This document shows positions 9,973-20,300 of a DNA stretch of 48,771 bases, in pieces. The DNA comes from Pseudomonas fluorescens (GTDB lineage Bacteria > Pseudomonadota > Gammaproteobacteria > Pseudomonadales > Pseudomonadaceae). The notes under the pieces are model-generated. The model did no database searches, was not told the origin of the DNA, and saw nothing but the letters and a program-made list of their open reading frames with translations. Numbering within the stretch: the stretch's first letter is position 1; each line of letters begins with the position of its first letter. The DNA is taken from the NCBI RefSeq assembly GCF_902497625.1, contig NZ_CABVGX010000044.1:1-48771 (forward strand), read 5' to 3'. The position numbers were made by a program, and so were the translations under genes.

Positions 9973-10753
9973 TGCCGCGAAACTCCGGGTAGAGGCTCAT
10001 GCCGCCGTCGATGAACAGGGTCGTGCCGACGATGTAATCGGAGGCGTCCGAGGCGAGAAAGACCGCCGCATTGGCGACATCCTCGACGTCGCCGACCCGG
10101 CCGTAGGGAATGAGTTTGAGCAACTCTGCTTCAGCGACGTCGCGATTGATCGCCGTGCGAATTGCCCCAGGTGCAATGCCATTGATGCGGATGCGCTGAT
10201 GGCTGACTTCCTGTGCCAGGGTCTGCATCAATAAGTCCACGCCGCCCTTGGAGGCTGCATAGTTCACGTGCCCGGCCCAGGGAATGCGCTGATGCACCGA
10301 GCTCATGTGGATGATTTTTCCGGCGGCGCGGGAGACACCCTCGCGAATACCTTGCCGGTTGAAAATTCGCAGGGCAGCTCGGGCACAGAGAAACTGGCCG
10401 GTGAGGTTGACGTTGATCACCGCGTTCCAGTCGGCAAGCGTCATGTCAACGGCCGGGGCATCTTTTTGCAGGCCGGAATTAGCCACCAGAATGTCCAGCG
10501 AACCGAACGCATCGAGGGTCTGCGCGAACAGCCGTTCAACGTCGTCTTCCTTTGAAACGTCGGCACCGATGGCGATGGCGCGACCGCCGCTGGTATTGAT
10601 CTGCCGGGCCAGTTCTTCGGCGGGAGCAGCCTGGGAATGGTAGTTGATCACTACTGCGGCACCGGCGGCGGCCAGCGCTTGGGCGACACCGGCGCCGATG
10701 CCGGAACTGGCGCCGGTGATCAGCGCGACTTGTTGGTCGAGAGAAATCTGCAT
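9965..10753 (-). CDS. Glucose 1-dehydrogenase-like SDR oxidoreductase
   Basis: A 262-residue classical short-chain dehydrogenase/reductase. The Rossmann motif 'TGASSGIG' is at 13-20, the 'DV' adenine-binding pair at about 65, and the catalytic Ser in 'MSSVHQRIPW' (about 151), Tyr165 and Lys169 in 'YAASKGG'. 'SSVHxxIPW', 'PGAIRTAIN' and the C-terminal 'FIDGGMSLYPEF' are shared with Bacillus NAD(P)-dependent glucose 1-dehydrogenases, so glucose or a related sugar is the best substrate guess. The usual NNAG motif is 'ANSG' here. It is the first gene of a minus-strand unit that continues into the GH15 gene with an 8-bp overlap. It diverges from the MFS transporter gene across 167 bp. Confidence 0.88.
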   Translation of the reverse strand: MQISLDQQVALITGASSGIGAGVAQALAAAGAAVVINYHSQAAPAEELARQINTSGGRAIAIGADVSKEDDVERLFAQTLDAFGSLDILVANSGLQKDAPAVDMTLADWNAVINVNLTGQFLCARAALRIFNRQGIREGVSRAAGKIIHMSSVHQRIPWAGHVNYAASKGGVDLLMQTLAQEVSHQRIRINGIAPGAIRTAINRDVAEAELLKLIPYGRVGDVEDVANAAVFLASDASDYIVGTTLFIDGGMSLYPEFRGNG

Positions 10754-10920
10754 GGACGATCTGCGCCTTCAGGTTGGGGGCCTTATCAGCTGACTGGTCG
10801 ATACTGTGCAGAGTTCACTTGGCATCGGCACCGCTACGTTAACATTCAAGCAACATTTCGACCCTTCCCCGACCCTCGGCCTTGTGGCAACGTGCAGGCC
10901 CCTGACAAGACGCGCACACC

Positions 10921-12093
10921 ATGGCCAACCCCTACCGCGAATTATTCAAAGCGCCCGGCAGCCGTGCGTTCGTGCTGGCCGGCATGATTGCGCGCATGCC
11001 GATTTCGATGACCGGAATCGGCCTGATCACCATGCTCGCGCAACTGCAGGGCGGCTACGGATTGGCTGGTGCGGTGGCGGCGACTTTCGCGCTGGCGACA
11101 GCTTTCTGCGCGCCGCAGGTTTCCCGTCTGGTCGACCGTTTCGGCCAGCGGCGGATCCTGCCGGCGGCGGCGCTGATCGGCGGCGGCGCGTTGTTGATGG
11201 TGTTGCTTTGCACGCGCCTGCAAGCGCCACACTGGACCTTGTTCGTGTTCGCTGCGCTCGCCGGTTGCATGCCAAGCATGTCGGCGATGGTGCGGGCACG
11301 CTGGACCGGGATCTATCGCGGCCAGCCACAGTTGCAGACGGCCTATGCGCTGGAGTCGGTGCTCGACGAAGTGTGTTTCATTGTCGGGCCGCCGCTGTCG
11401 GTGGGCTTGTGTGTGGTGGCGTTTCCCGAGGCCGGGCCGTTGGCCGCCTTGTTGATGCTGGCGGTCGGCGTCACCGCGTTCGTCCTGCAACGTAGTACCG
11501 AACCGGCGATTCACCCCCATGCAGAACACTCAAGAGGCTCGATCATCCGGTCCAGGGACATTCAGTTGTTAATGGCGGCAATGGTTGCCTTGGGTACCAT
11601 CGTTGGCGTGATCGATGTAGTCAGCGTGGCTTTCGCCCAGCACCAGGGACAGCCGGCGGCGGCGAGCATTGTGCTGTCGGTATACGCAATCGGCTCATGC
11701 CTGGCGGGGCTCGCGTTCGGCGCGCTGCGCTCGAAAGTGCCGCTACAGCGATTGTTCCTTTTCGGCGGCGTGGCCACTGCGATCACCACGCTGCCCCTGC
11801 TGCTGGCGAGCGATATTTTCGGACTGTCGATGGCCGTGTTCGTCGCCGGCCTGTTCTTCTCGCCCACGCTGATTGTGGCGATGGCACTGGTCGAGCAGAT
11901 CGTGCCGCCGGCGAAACTCACTGAAGGGCTGACCTGGCTCGTGACCGGGTTGAGTATTGGCGTGGCGATCGGTGCCGCCAGCTCAGGTTGGCTGGTGGAT
12001 GCTTTCGGCGCGGCCAGCGGTTTCTGGGTGGCGATTGCGGCGGGGCTGGTAATACTGGTCTCGGCCATTCAGGGCTATCGCCATTTGAAATGA
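10921..12093 (+). CDS. MFS transporter
   Basis: A 390-residue membrane protein with about 12 hydrophobic segments and a cytoplasmic loop near residues 195-215. The Gly- and Arg-rich motif 'RLVDRFGQRRILPAAALIGGG' after the second segment is the major-facilitator motif A (variant of GxxxDRxGRR). 'RSTEPAIHPHAEHSRGSIIRSRDIQ' marks the central loop between the two six-helix halves. It is likely a proton-driven exporter of a small molecule, but the substrate is not evident. Its position, four genes before the NRPS genes and divergent from the sugar unit, makes siderophore export possible but unproven. The cupin gene ends 22 bp downstream in convergent orientation. Confidence 0.9.
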   Translation: MANPYRELFKAPGSRAFVLAGMIARMPISMTGIGLITMLAQLQGGYGLAGAVAATFALATAFCAPQVSRLVDRFGQRRILPAAALIGGGALLMVLLCTRLQAPHWTLFVFAALAGCMPSMSAMVRARWTGIYRGQPQLQTAYALESVLDEVCFIVGPPLSVGLCVVAFPEAGPLAALLMLAVGVTAFVLQRSTEPAIHPHAEHSRGSIIRSRDIQLLMAAMVALGTIVGVIDVVSVAFAQHQGQPAAASIVLSVYAIGSCLAGLAFGALRSKVPLQRLFLFGGVATAITTLPLLLASDIFGLSMAVFVAGLFFSPTLIVAMALVEQIVPPAKLTEGLTWLVTGLSIGVAIGAASSGWLVDAFGAASGFWVAIAAGLVILVSAIQGYRHLK

Positions 12094-12114
12094 AATGCCC
12101 GCTCGTTTGCGCAA

Positions 12115-13257
12115 TTACCAGCCTCTCCCCGAGTTCACCCAGAAATTCACCGACAGTGAAGTGGAGATCGATTCCACTTGATGGAACCAGCCCTCGGGCA
12201 GGAACAGTAAATCGCCGGCCTCCAGCGTCACCCGCAAAAACGGCACCTGTGCCGCCAAGGGAAAACGCTGATAGTCCGGTGCATCCGGGTTGAAATCACA
12301 GCCGTCGAGCCCGCCTTGCGGCGCGGTCGACCAGGTGCCGAGCGCCTCGCGGTGATGGGGCGCAGCGAGGGTGAAGGTTTTGCGGCCCCAGACCTGGGCG
12401 AAGAGGTTGTCGGTGTCATCCCGGTGCAATGGCGTCAGCGTGCCTTTGGGGCCGATCCAGATCCGTGGCGGTATGAACAGCGCCTGATCGAAGTAGGACG
12501 GGTACTTGATCTGTTCCATCAATTGCGCCGGCAGAATGTTGTTGCCCATGTAGGCCGGTGGTTTCCCATTGGCATCCTTGAGCGCCGGAGCGTCCAGCGA
12601 TTCGATAAACCCGGCCATGGGCGTCGCGCGAAAATCCCGCTCAGTGGAGAAGGTTTTCTTCACATAATCGCCATGTCGGGTGATGCCCTGCAACTCGGCA
12701 AAATGCACCAGCGATTCTTCGCGACTCAGGTTGAACAGGGGCCAGTCATGCAGCGCATTGCTGATGACCACGGGAATCCCGCAGGGCAAGTAACGGGTTT
12801 CGAACTCGCATATGGATAACTCGCTGCGCGGTCGCCGCTCGACGGTGCGCTGCACCGGTAATCCGGCGGTGAGTGTTTCGCTGAACCGCGGCGGGGTCGG
12901 GTAGCGCTTGTTCATGTCGAGCTTTTCCACCACTGCACCGCCATGCCGGGCATGGTCGATGATCTGCGGCAACATTGTCGCCAGGCCCATGCTGCCGCCG
13001 ATCTGCAAGCGGCCGCTGGCGAACAGCTCCTCGACGTTGGCGACGCCCTCCATGATCCCGAGGAAATCCTTCTGCGCAATTTCGATGGTGACGTCGGGGC
13101 TGGCATGCCGCCCGACTTCAGTGCGGCTGCTCGCCTTGACTTCCGTCCAGTATGCCTGGTGCGGGCCGAAGACGAATTGGAATACACCTTCTATACCGAC
13201 TGCGCCGGCGTTGGCGAAAAGTTTGCCCAGGATGGTCTGCAGGTCCACGACGATCAC
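12115..13257 (-). CDS. SCP2-JmjC cupin fusion, putative Fe(II)/2-oxoglutarate oxygenase
   Basis: A 380-residue protein with two parts. Residues 1 to about 105 resemble a small SCP2 sterol-carrier-type lipid-binding domain ('VTIEIAQKDFLGIMEGVANVEELFASGRLQIGG' is the typical core). Residues of about 150-375 form a JmjC/cupin-8 oxygenase: the iron ligands are His278 and Asp280 in 'PLHRDDTDNLFAQVWGRK' and His359 in 'GDLLFLPEGWFHQVES'. Such enzymes hydroxylate amino-acid side chains or small molecules; here the attached lipid-binding-like domain hints at an acylated or hydrophobic substrate. It is divergent from the type II thioesterase (about 120 bp apart), so it may belong to the siderophore locus. 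The annotated GTG at 13257 sits almost on the 'AAGAAG' ribosome binding site; a second GTG at 13248 is better spaced. Confidence 0.8.
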   Translation of the reverse strand: MIVVDLQTILGKLFANAGAVGIEGVFQFVFGPHQAYWTEVKASSRTEVGRHASPDVTIEIAQKDFLGIMEGVANVEELFASGRLQIGGSMGLATMLPQIIDHARHGGAVVEKLDMNKRYPTPPRFSETLTAGLPVQRTVERRPRSELSICEFETRYLPCGIPVVISNALHDWPLFNLSREESLVHFAELQGITRHGDYVKKTFSTERDFRATPMAGFIESLDAPALKDANGKPPAYMGNNILPAQLMEQIKYPSYFDQALFIPPRIWIGPKGTLTPLHRDDTDNLFAQVWGRKTFTLAAPHHREALGTWSTAPQGGLDGCDFNPDAPDYQRFPLAAQVPFLRVTLEAGDLLFLPEGWFHQVESISTSLSVNFWVNSGRGW

Positions 13258-13321
13258 TCTTCTTGGTTTTGTCTGAACAGGGAACGAATATGCCGGGCGC
13301 GAATTTATCCAGGTCGCTGAC

Positions 13322-13345
13322 TAATTCCTCGTGGCCCTCATGCGT
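13322..13345 (+). promoter_or_regulatory. PvdS-type iron-starvation promoter in front of the type II thioesterase
   Basis: TAATT at 13322-13326, 16 bp, then CGT at 13343-13345. The established consensus for PvdS-dependent pyoverdine promoters is TAAAT-N16/17-CGT, so this is one mismatch away with ideal spacing. A start site about 7 nt later would leave a 30-nt leader before the GTG at 13381. Confidence 0.5.
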
Positions 13346-13380
13346 TCAAGGGTACAGACGACTTTTTTAAGGTGAACGCG

Positions 13381-14115
13381 GTGACCAAGCTGACCTTGCT
13401 GTGCCTGCCATACTCCGGCGCCAGCGCTATGGTTTACAGCCGCTGGCGGCGCAAAGTGCCGCAGTGGCTCCATGTGCAGCCTGTTGAACTGCCGGGGCGT
13501 GGGGCTCGTTTCGATCAGCCGCTGCACACGGATATGCGGGCGCTGGCGATGCAACTGGCGCAGGAGCTGAAGCCGCAGATAAAAGCGCCGTATGCGTTGT
13601 TCGGGCATAGCCTCGGTGCCTTGCTCGCGTGCGAGATAGCCCATGCCTTGCGTGCGCTGGGCTGTCCGGAGCCGGTTGCATTGTTCGCCTCGGGTACCGC
13701 TGCGCCAACCATGCGCGCCGACTATGATCGGGGCTTCGCCGAACCAAAAACCGATGCTCAACTGATCGAGCAGCTGCGCACGCTCAATGGCACCAGTGAA
13801 GAGGTACTGGCCAACGAAGAATTGATGAGTTTGACCCTGCCGGTCCTGCGCGCGGATTTTCTCTTGTGTGGGCGGTTTCAGCCCTCGCAGCGAGCGCTGC
13901 TCTGCTGTCCGGTGCACGTGCTCGGCGGCAAGGCCGACAAGGCGACCACCGAGCAGTTGATCGGCTGGAGCAAGGAAACCCACGGCAGTTTTTCCCTGGA
14001 CATGCTGGCCGGTGGGCACTTCTTCATTCATGAGCACGAAGCCAAAGTGCTGCGCGTCATCAAGGATCAGCTGGAAGTGCATCATCGGCGGCACGCCATG
14101 TCCGTCCCTGCCTGA
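13381..14115 (+). CDS. Type II thioesterase (PvdG-like)
   Basis: An alpha/beta-hydrolase of about 244 residues of the external (type II) NRPS thioesterase family, which removes mis-loaded or stalled acyl groups from carrier domains. Evidence: N-terminal 'LLCLPYSGASAMVYSRWRR', 'VQPVELPGRGARFDQP', nucleophile Ser77 in 'FGHSLGAL', the acid region 'LGGKADKAT', and the catalytic His in 'LAGGHFFIHEHE'. The fold and 'LELPGRG' motif are those of PvdG and related editing thioesterases. An upstream in-frame GTG at 13372 exists, but GTG 13381 is preferred because 'TAAGGTG' lies about 7 nt before it. It precedes the NRPS genes by about 250 bp, with a REP pair and a separate promoter between them. In P. 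aeruginosa pvdG lies next to pvdL, so whether this is the sole copy here is unknown. Confidence 0.85.
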   Translation: MTKLTLLCLPYSGASAMVYSRWRRKVPQWLHVQPVELPGRGARFDQPLHTDMRALAMQLAQELKPQIKAPYALFGHSLGALLACEIAHALRALGCPEPVALFASGTAAPTMRADYDRGFAEPKTDAQLIEQLRTLNGTSEEVLANEELMSLTLPVLRADFLLCGRFQPSQRALLCCPVHVLGGKADKATTEQLIGWSKETHGSFSLDMLAGGHFFIHEHEAKVLRVIKDQLEVHHRRHAMSVPA

Positions 14116-14132
14116 CACGACACGTGCTTAAC

Positions 14133-14226
14133 CCTGTGGGAGCGAGCCTGCTCGCGATAGCGGTGTGTCATTTAGCAATGATGTTGACTGACATACCGCT
14201 ATCGCGAGCAGGCTCGCTCCCACAGG
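14133..14226. repeat. REPIN (inverted pair of REP sequences)
   Basis: Two 38-bp arms, 14133-14170 and 14189-14226, are reverse complements with one mismatch and are separated by 18 bp. The arm carries 'GTGGGAGCGAGCCTGCTCGC' followed by GATAGCGG, the typical extragenic palindrome of P. fluorescens-group genomes. It can form a long hairpin in RNA, so it may also stop transcription from the thioesterase gene. Confidence 0.93.
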
Positions 14227-14265
14227 TTTCTCGACACCTGAAAAGCCGCGCACTACAACCTCTCT

Positions 14266-14307
14266 GATACTTATTCTCATTCGCTAATTTTTCCGGCCTG
14301 CATTCGT
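14266..14307 (+). promoter_or_regulatory. Fur-box-like site and possible PvdS-type promoter before NRPS1
   Basis: The 19-mer at 14266-14284 ('GATACTTATTCTCATTCGC') matches the Fur consensus at 13 of 19 positions by my count. Directly after it, TAATT at 14285-14289 and CGT at 14305-14307 are 15 bp apart, one base shorter than the PvdS optimum. Either or both would make the NRPS operon iron-repressed. The ATG is 57 nt downstream of the CGT. Confidence 0.5.
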
Positions 14308-14363
14308 TTTATAGGGGCGACGTGCCTTTGTGCTTTCTGCCTACTGAATCCGGATGCCAAGAA

Positions 14364-17300
14364 ATGAATGCTGAAGACTCCTTGAAACTTGCTCGCCGGT
14401 TTATCGGGTTGCCCCTGGAAAAGCGCCAGATGTTCCTCGCGGCCTTGCACAAGGAGGGCGTGGATTTCGCCCGTTTTCCGATTCCTCAAGGCGTCGAGGC
14501 CGGGGATCGTCACGCACTGTCCTACGCGCAGCAACGCATGTGGTTTCTGTGGCAGATGGACCCGCACAGTGGCGCCTACAACTTGCCGGGTGCCGTGCGC
14601 CTTGCGGGTCGTTTGAACCACTCGGCGCTGGAGCAGGCGTTCGCCAGTCTGGTGGCGCGTCACGAAACCTTGCGCACGGTTTTTCAGCGCCAGCCCGACG
14701 AAAGCCTGCTTCAAGTGGCAGCCAGCACGCCGCTGCAGATCGGGCAGGTCGACTTCAGCGCGCTGCCGGTCGCCGGGCGTGAACACGCGGTGGCCGACGC
14801 GGCGCAACAGCAATCACTGCGGCCCTTCGATCTGGCGCTCGGACCGCTGTTGCGCGTGCAATTGCTCAAGCTGGCCGAGCAGGAACATGTGCTGCTGCTG
14901 ACCCTGCATCACATCGTGTCTGACGGCTGGTCGATGAACGTGCTGATCGATGAATTCATCCGCTGCTACGACGCTCACGATGCCGGGCAACAACCGCAGC
15001 TGGCCGCGCTGCCGATCCAGTACAGCGACTACGCCCTGTGGCAGCGGCGCTGGCTGGAGGCCGGCGAGCAGGCGCGGCAACTCGAGTACTGGCAGGCAAC
15101 CCTGGGCGACGAGCATCCGGTGCTGGAGCTGCCCACCGACCATGCGCGTCCGGCAATGCCGAGCTACCGCGGCACGCGCCATGAATTCGGCATCGACGCT
15201 GCGCTCGCCGGGAAATTGCGCAGCACTGCCCAGCAGCACAACGTCACCCTGTTCATGTTGCTGCTCGGCGCCTTCAATGTGCTGTTGCACCGCTACACCG
15301 GGCAGACGGACATCCGCGTCGGCGTGCCGATTGCCAACCGCAATCGCGGCGAAACCGAAGGTTTGATCGGCTTCTTCGTCAACACTCAGGTACTGCGCAC
15401 GCAACTCGATGGTCAGACCCGCGTGGCTGATCTGCTCGGCGCCATCAAGGAAACGGCGCTTGGTGCCCAGTCGCACCAGGACCTGCCATTCGAGCGCCTG
15501 GTGGAAGCGCTGAAACTTGAACGCAGCCTCAGCCATACGCCGCTGTTCCAGGTGATGTACAACCACCAGCCGCAGGTGGCCGATATTTCCACAGTCACCA
15601 CCGCATCCGGTCTGCAACTGGGCGCCATTGAGTGGGAAGGACGCACCACGCAGTTCGACCTGACGCTGGATACCTACGAAAAGGCCGGCACCTTGCACGC
15701 CGCGCTGACCTACGCCAATGACCTGTTCGACGGCTCGACCGTCGCACGCATGGCGCAGCACTGGACGCGCTTGCTGGAGGCGATTGTCGCGGATTCGAAT
15801 CAGCGCGTCGGCGAACTGGCGATGCTTGCCAGTGCTGATCAGCACAGGCTGGTGCATGACTGGAACGACACCGCCGAGACCTACCCGGTCGATCAGTGCA
15901 TTCATCAACTGATCCATGCGCAAGTCATGCGCACTCCGAACGCGCCGGCGCTTTTATTCGACGACCAACAGCTGACTTATGCACAGCTCGAAGCGCGCAG
16001 CAATCAATGGGCTCATTACCTGCGCGAGCACGGTGTCGGCCCCGATGTGCTGGTGGGGATCGCCGTCGAGCGTTCGCTGGAAATGGTCATCGGCCTGTTG
16101 GCGATTCTCAAAGCCGGTGGTGCCTACGTGCCGCTGGACCCGGAGTACCCGGCCGAGCGTCTGGCCTACATGATCGAAGACAGTGCGATCAGCCTGTTGC
16201 TCACCCAGCGTGCGCTGCTGGGCTCGCTGCCGAGCGCTGGCATCAAGGTCATTGCGCTGGATCAGGACGAGCACTGGCTGGACGTTTACAGCGACGCGTG
16301 CCCGCCGGTGTCGACGCAGCCGTTGAACCTTGCGTATGTGATTTACACCTCTGGCTCCACCGGCAAGCCCAAAGGTGCCGGCAACAGCCACGCGGCACTG
16401 GTCAACCGGCTGTGCTGGATGCAACAGGCGTACGGCCTCGATAGCAGCGATTCGGTGCTGCAAAAAACTCCGTTCAGTTTTGATGTATCGGTCTGGGAGT
16501 TCTTCTGGCCCTTGATGACTGGTGCGCGTCTGGTGGTCGCGGCGCCCGGCGCACATCGTGAACCGGCACAGCTGATCAGCCTGATCAACGACTGCGCAAT
16601 CAGCACCGTGCACTTTGTGCCCTCGATGCTCCAGGCGTTCATCCACGAACCCGGCGTTGAAAGCTGCACCAGCCTCAAGCGTATCGTCTGCAGCGGCGAA
16701 GCCTTGCCGCTGGATGCGCAACTGCAGGTATTCGGCAAACTGCCGGCGGCCGGGTTGTACAACTTGTATGGGCCGACCGAAGCGGCCATCGACGTGACGC
16801 ATTGGACCTGCGTTGACGAGGGCGCCGACAGCGTGCCCATTGGCCGCCCTATTGCCAACCTGCGCACCTTCGTCCTGGACGCGCAGTTGTCGCCGGTGCC
16901 GGCAGGCGTGGCGGGGGAGTTGTACCTCGGTGGTGCCGGGCTGGCGCGCAGTTATCACCGTCGTCCGGGGCTCACGGCCGAGCGCTTTGTGCCATGCCCG
17001 TTTCATCAAGGCGCACGCCTTTATCGCACAGGCGACCGTGTGCGCCAGCGCGCCGATGGGGTGATCGAATACCTCGGTCGTCTCGATCATCAGGTCAAGT
17101 TGCGCGGGTTGCGGATTGAACTGGGCGAGATCGAAACCCGCCTGACGCAACACCCGCTGGTGCGCGAAGCCGTGGTGCTGGTGCAGGGTGGCAAACATCT
17201 GGTGGCGTACATCGTGCTGCAAAACGTCGAGGTGCAATGGCCGCAAACCCTCAAGGCCTGGCTGCTCAGTAGCCTGCCGGAATACATGGTGCCCACCTGC

Positions 17301-20300
17301 CTGATCCCGCTGGATGCCTTGCCGGTCACGGCCAACGGCAAACTCGATCGCATGGCCCTGCCGCAACCGGAAGCGGCGGCGCAGCAAGCGTTCGTCGCGC
17401 CGCAGGATGCGATGCAGACGGTGCTGGCGCAGATCTGGCAAGACGTTCTCGGTCTGGAGCGCGTGGGCCTCAATGACAATTTTTTTGAGCTGGGCGGCGA
17501 TTCGATCATTTCGATTCAGGTGGTCAGCCGCGCGCGTCAGTCCGGCATCCGCGTGAGCCCGCGCGACCTGTTCCAGTACCAGACTGTGCGCAGCCTCGCG
17601 TTGGTAGCAGCGTTCGATGATCAAAGCTGCATCGACCAAGGTCCGGTCAGCGGTGAAGTGATGCTCACGCCGGTTCAGCACTATTTTTTCGAGCAAGCCA
17701 TCGCGCAACCGCAGCACTGGAATCAATCCCTTTTACTGACCCCGCGCACGCCGCTCAAGCCTGAAGCGCTGGAGTCCGCGCTGGTCGCCGTGCTCAATCA
17801 TCACGACGCCTTGCGCCTGCGCTTCACCGCAGGCGTTGACGGCTGGCAGCAACACTACGCCGCCCCCGTCGATACGTCCGGGTTGTGGCAGCGTCACGCA
17901 TTGTCGGCCGAAGCACTCATGACGCTGTGCGACGAGGCGCAACGCAGTCTGAATCTGGCGAACGGGCCGTTACTGCGTGCGTTACTGGTCAGCCTCGATG
18001 ACGGCACCCAGCGCCTGTTGCTGGTTATCCATCATTTGGCCGTGGATGGCGTGTCGTGGCGCGTGCTGCTCGAAGATCTCCAGCACGCCTATGGGCAACT
18101 CGAACGCGGCAACGCCGTCGAGTTACGCGGGAAGACCAGCGCTTATCAAACCTGGGCGGCGCGTTTGCCGGAGCATGCGCGCACGCTGCACACGCAACTG
18201 CCGTACTGGCAAGCGCAAGCGGCCGACGCGCGCGATTTGCCGTGTGCAAACCCGCTGGGCAGTCTGCAAAACCGCCACGGGCAAAAAATCGAAACGAAAC
18301 TGGACGCCGGATTGACTCGCCAGCTGCTGCACGCAGCCCCGGCGGCCTATCGCACGCAGGTCAACGACTTACTCCTGACCGCGCTGGCGCGGGTGATCTG
18401 CCGTTGGACCGGGCACGATTCGACGCTGATCCTGCTCGAAGGCCATGGCCGCGAAGACCTGTTCCAAGAGGTCGATTTGACCCGTACGGTGGGGTGGTTC
18501 ACCAGCCTGTTCCCGGTGCGTTTGCAACCACAATCCGAGGCTGCCGACTCGATCAAATCGATCAAGGAACAACTGCGCGCCGTTCCCGACAAAGGCCTCG
18601 GCTACGGCCTGTTGCGCTACCTCGGCGAGCCGGCTCAGCGCGAATTGCTCGCCGGCCTGCCAGCACCGCAAATCACCTTCAACTACCTCGGTCAGTTCGA
18701 CCGTCAGTTCGATGAAGACGCGCTCTTCGTGCCGGCGGCGGAAAGTGCTGGACAGGCCCAGGCAGACGACGCGCCGCTGGCCAACCGGCTGACCCTGGAA
18801 AGCCAGGTCTACGGCGGTCAACTGTCGCTGCAATGGGGCTTCAGTCGCGAGATGTTCGCCGACTCCACCGTGCGGCAACTGGCCGACGCCTACGCAGAAG
18901 AACTCACAGCTCTGATCGAACATTGCTGCGCGACGCCGGCGGGCCAGGCCACGCCGTCAGACTTCCCGCTGGCGCGCCTCACTCAGGCGCAACTCGATGG
19001 ATTGCCAGTCGCGGTCGGACAGCTCGACGACCTTTATCCGCTGTCGCCGATGCAGCAGGGCCTGTTGTTCCACACCCTGTATGAACAAGCGGCGGGCGAG
19101 TACGTCAACCAGTTGCGGGTCGGCGTGCAAGGTATCGATCCCGAGCGTTTCCGTGCGGCGTGGCAGGCGACTGTCGATACGCAGGACATTCTGCGCAGCG
19201 GGTTTGTCTGGCAGGGCGAGCTTGAACAGCCCATCCAGATCGTCCACAAGCAGGTGCAGTTGCCATTCAGCGTGCTCGACTGGCGCGGACGCTGCAACAT
19301 GGCTCAGGCGCTGAGCGAATTGGCCGATGCGGAACGCCAACAGGGTTTCGATCTCAGTCGAGCACCGTTGCTGCGCCTGGTGCTGGTGCAGACTGCCGAG
19401 AATGCCTGGCATCTGGTCTACACCCATCACCACATTCTGCTGGATGGCTGGAGCAATTCGCAGGTGCTCGGCGAAGTGTTGCAACGTTACAGCGGCCACA
19501 CCCCGCCGAACGCGGGCGGGCGCTATGCCGATTACATCGGCTGGCTGCAACGCCAGGATGCGCAGGCAAGCGAGGATTTCTGGCGCGAGCAACTGGGGCC
19601 ACTGCAAGAGCCGACGCGACTGGCCCAAGTGCTGGCCGGCAACGCCACACTGAGCGGTCACGGCGATTACGTTCAGACCTTTGATCCAAGTTTTACGCAA
19701 ATCCTTGAGGCGTTCGCGCGGCAGCAGAAAGTCACCCTCAACACCTTTGTGCAAGCGGCGTGGCTGCTGTTAATGCAGCGTTATACCGGGCACGAGACCG
19801 TGGCATTCGGCGCAACGGTCGCCGGGCGTCCGGCGGACTTGCCCGGCATCGAGCAACAGGTCGGTCTGTTCATCAACACCTTGCCGGTCATCGGCACGCC
19901 GCGTGCGGACCAGAGCGTTTCTGCCTGGCTGCAAACAGTGCAAGGGCAAAACCTTGGCCTGCGTGACTTCGAGCACACACCGCTGGCGGATATTCAGCGC
20001 TGGGCCGGGCAGAGCGGCGAGGCGTTGTTCGACAACATTCTGGTGTTCGAGAACTACCCGATTGCCCATGCGTTGCTGCAAGGTTCAGAGCAAGGCGTGG
20101 TGTTTGGGGAAGTGGCCAACCTTGAACAGACCCATTACCCGCTGAGCGTGGCAGTCACACTGGGCGAAACCCTGGCCGTGCATTACAGCTTCGACCAGTC
20201 ACTGTTCGCGCAGTCGGCCATCGAGCAAATCGCCGCGCACCTGAGGCATTTCCTACAGCAATTCAGTGAATCCGCCGAACGTTGCCTGGGCGAGATTGCC

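Noticed and set aside
14322..14363. The upstream GTG start for NRPS1
   Set aside because: The 14 extra residues do not resemble the family, whereas ATG 14364 gives the conserved MNAEDSLKLARRF start.
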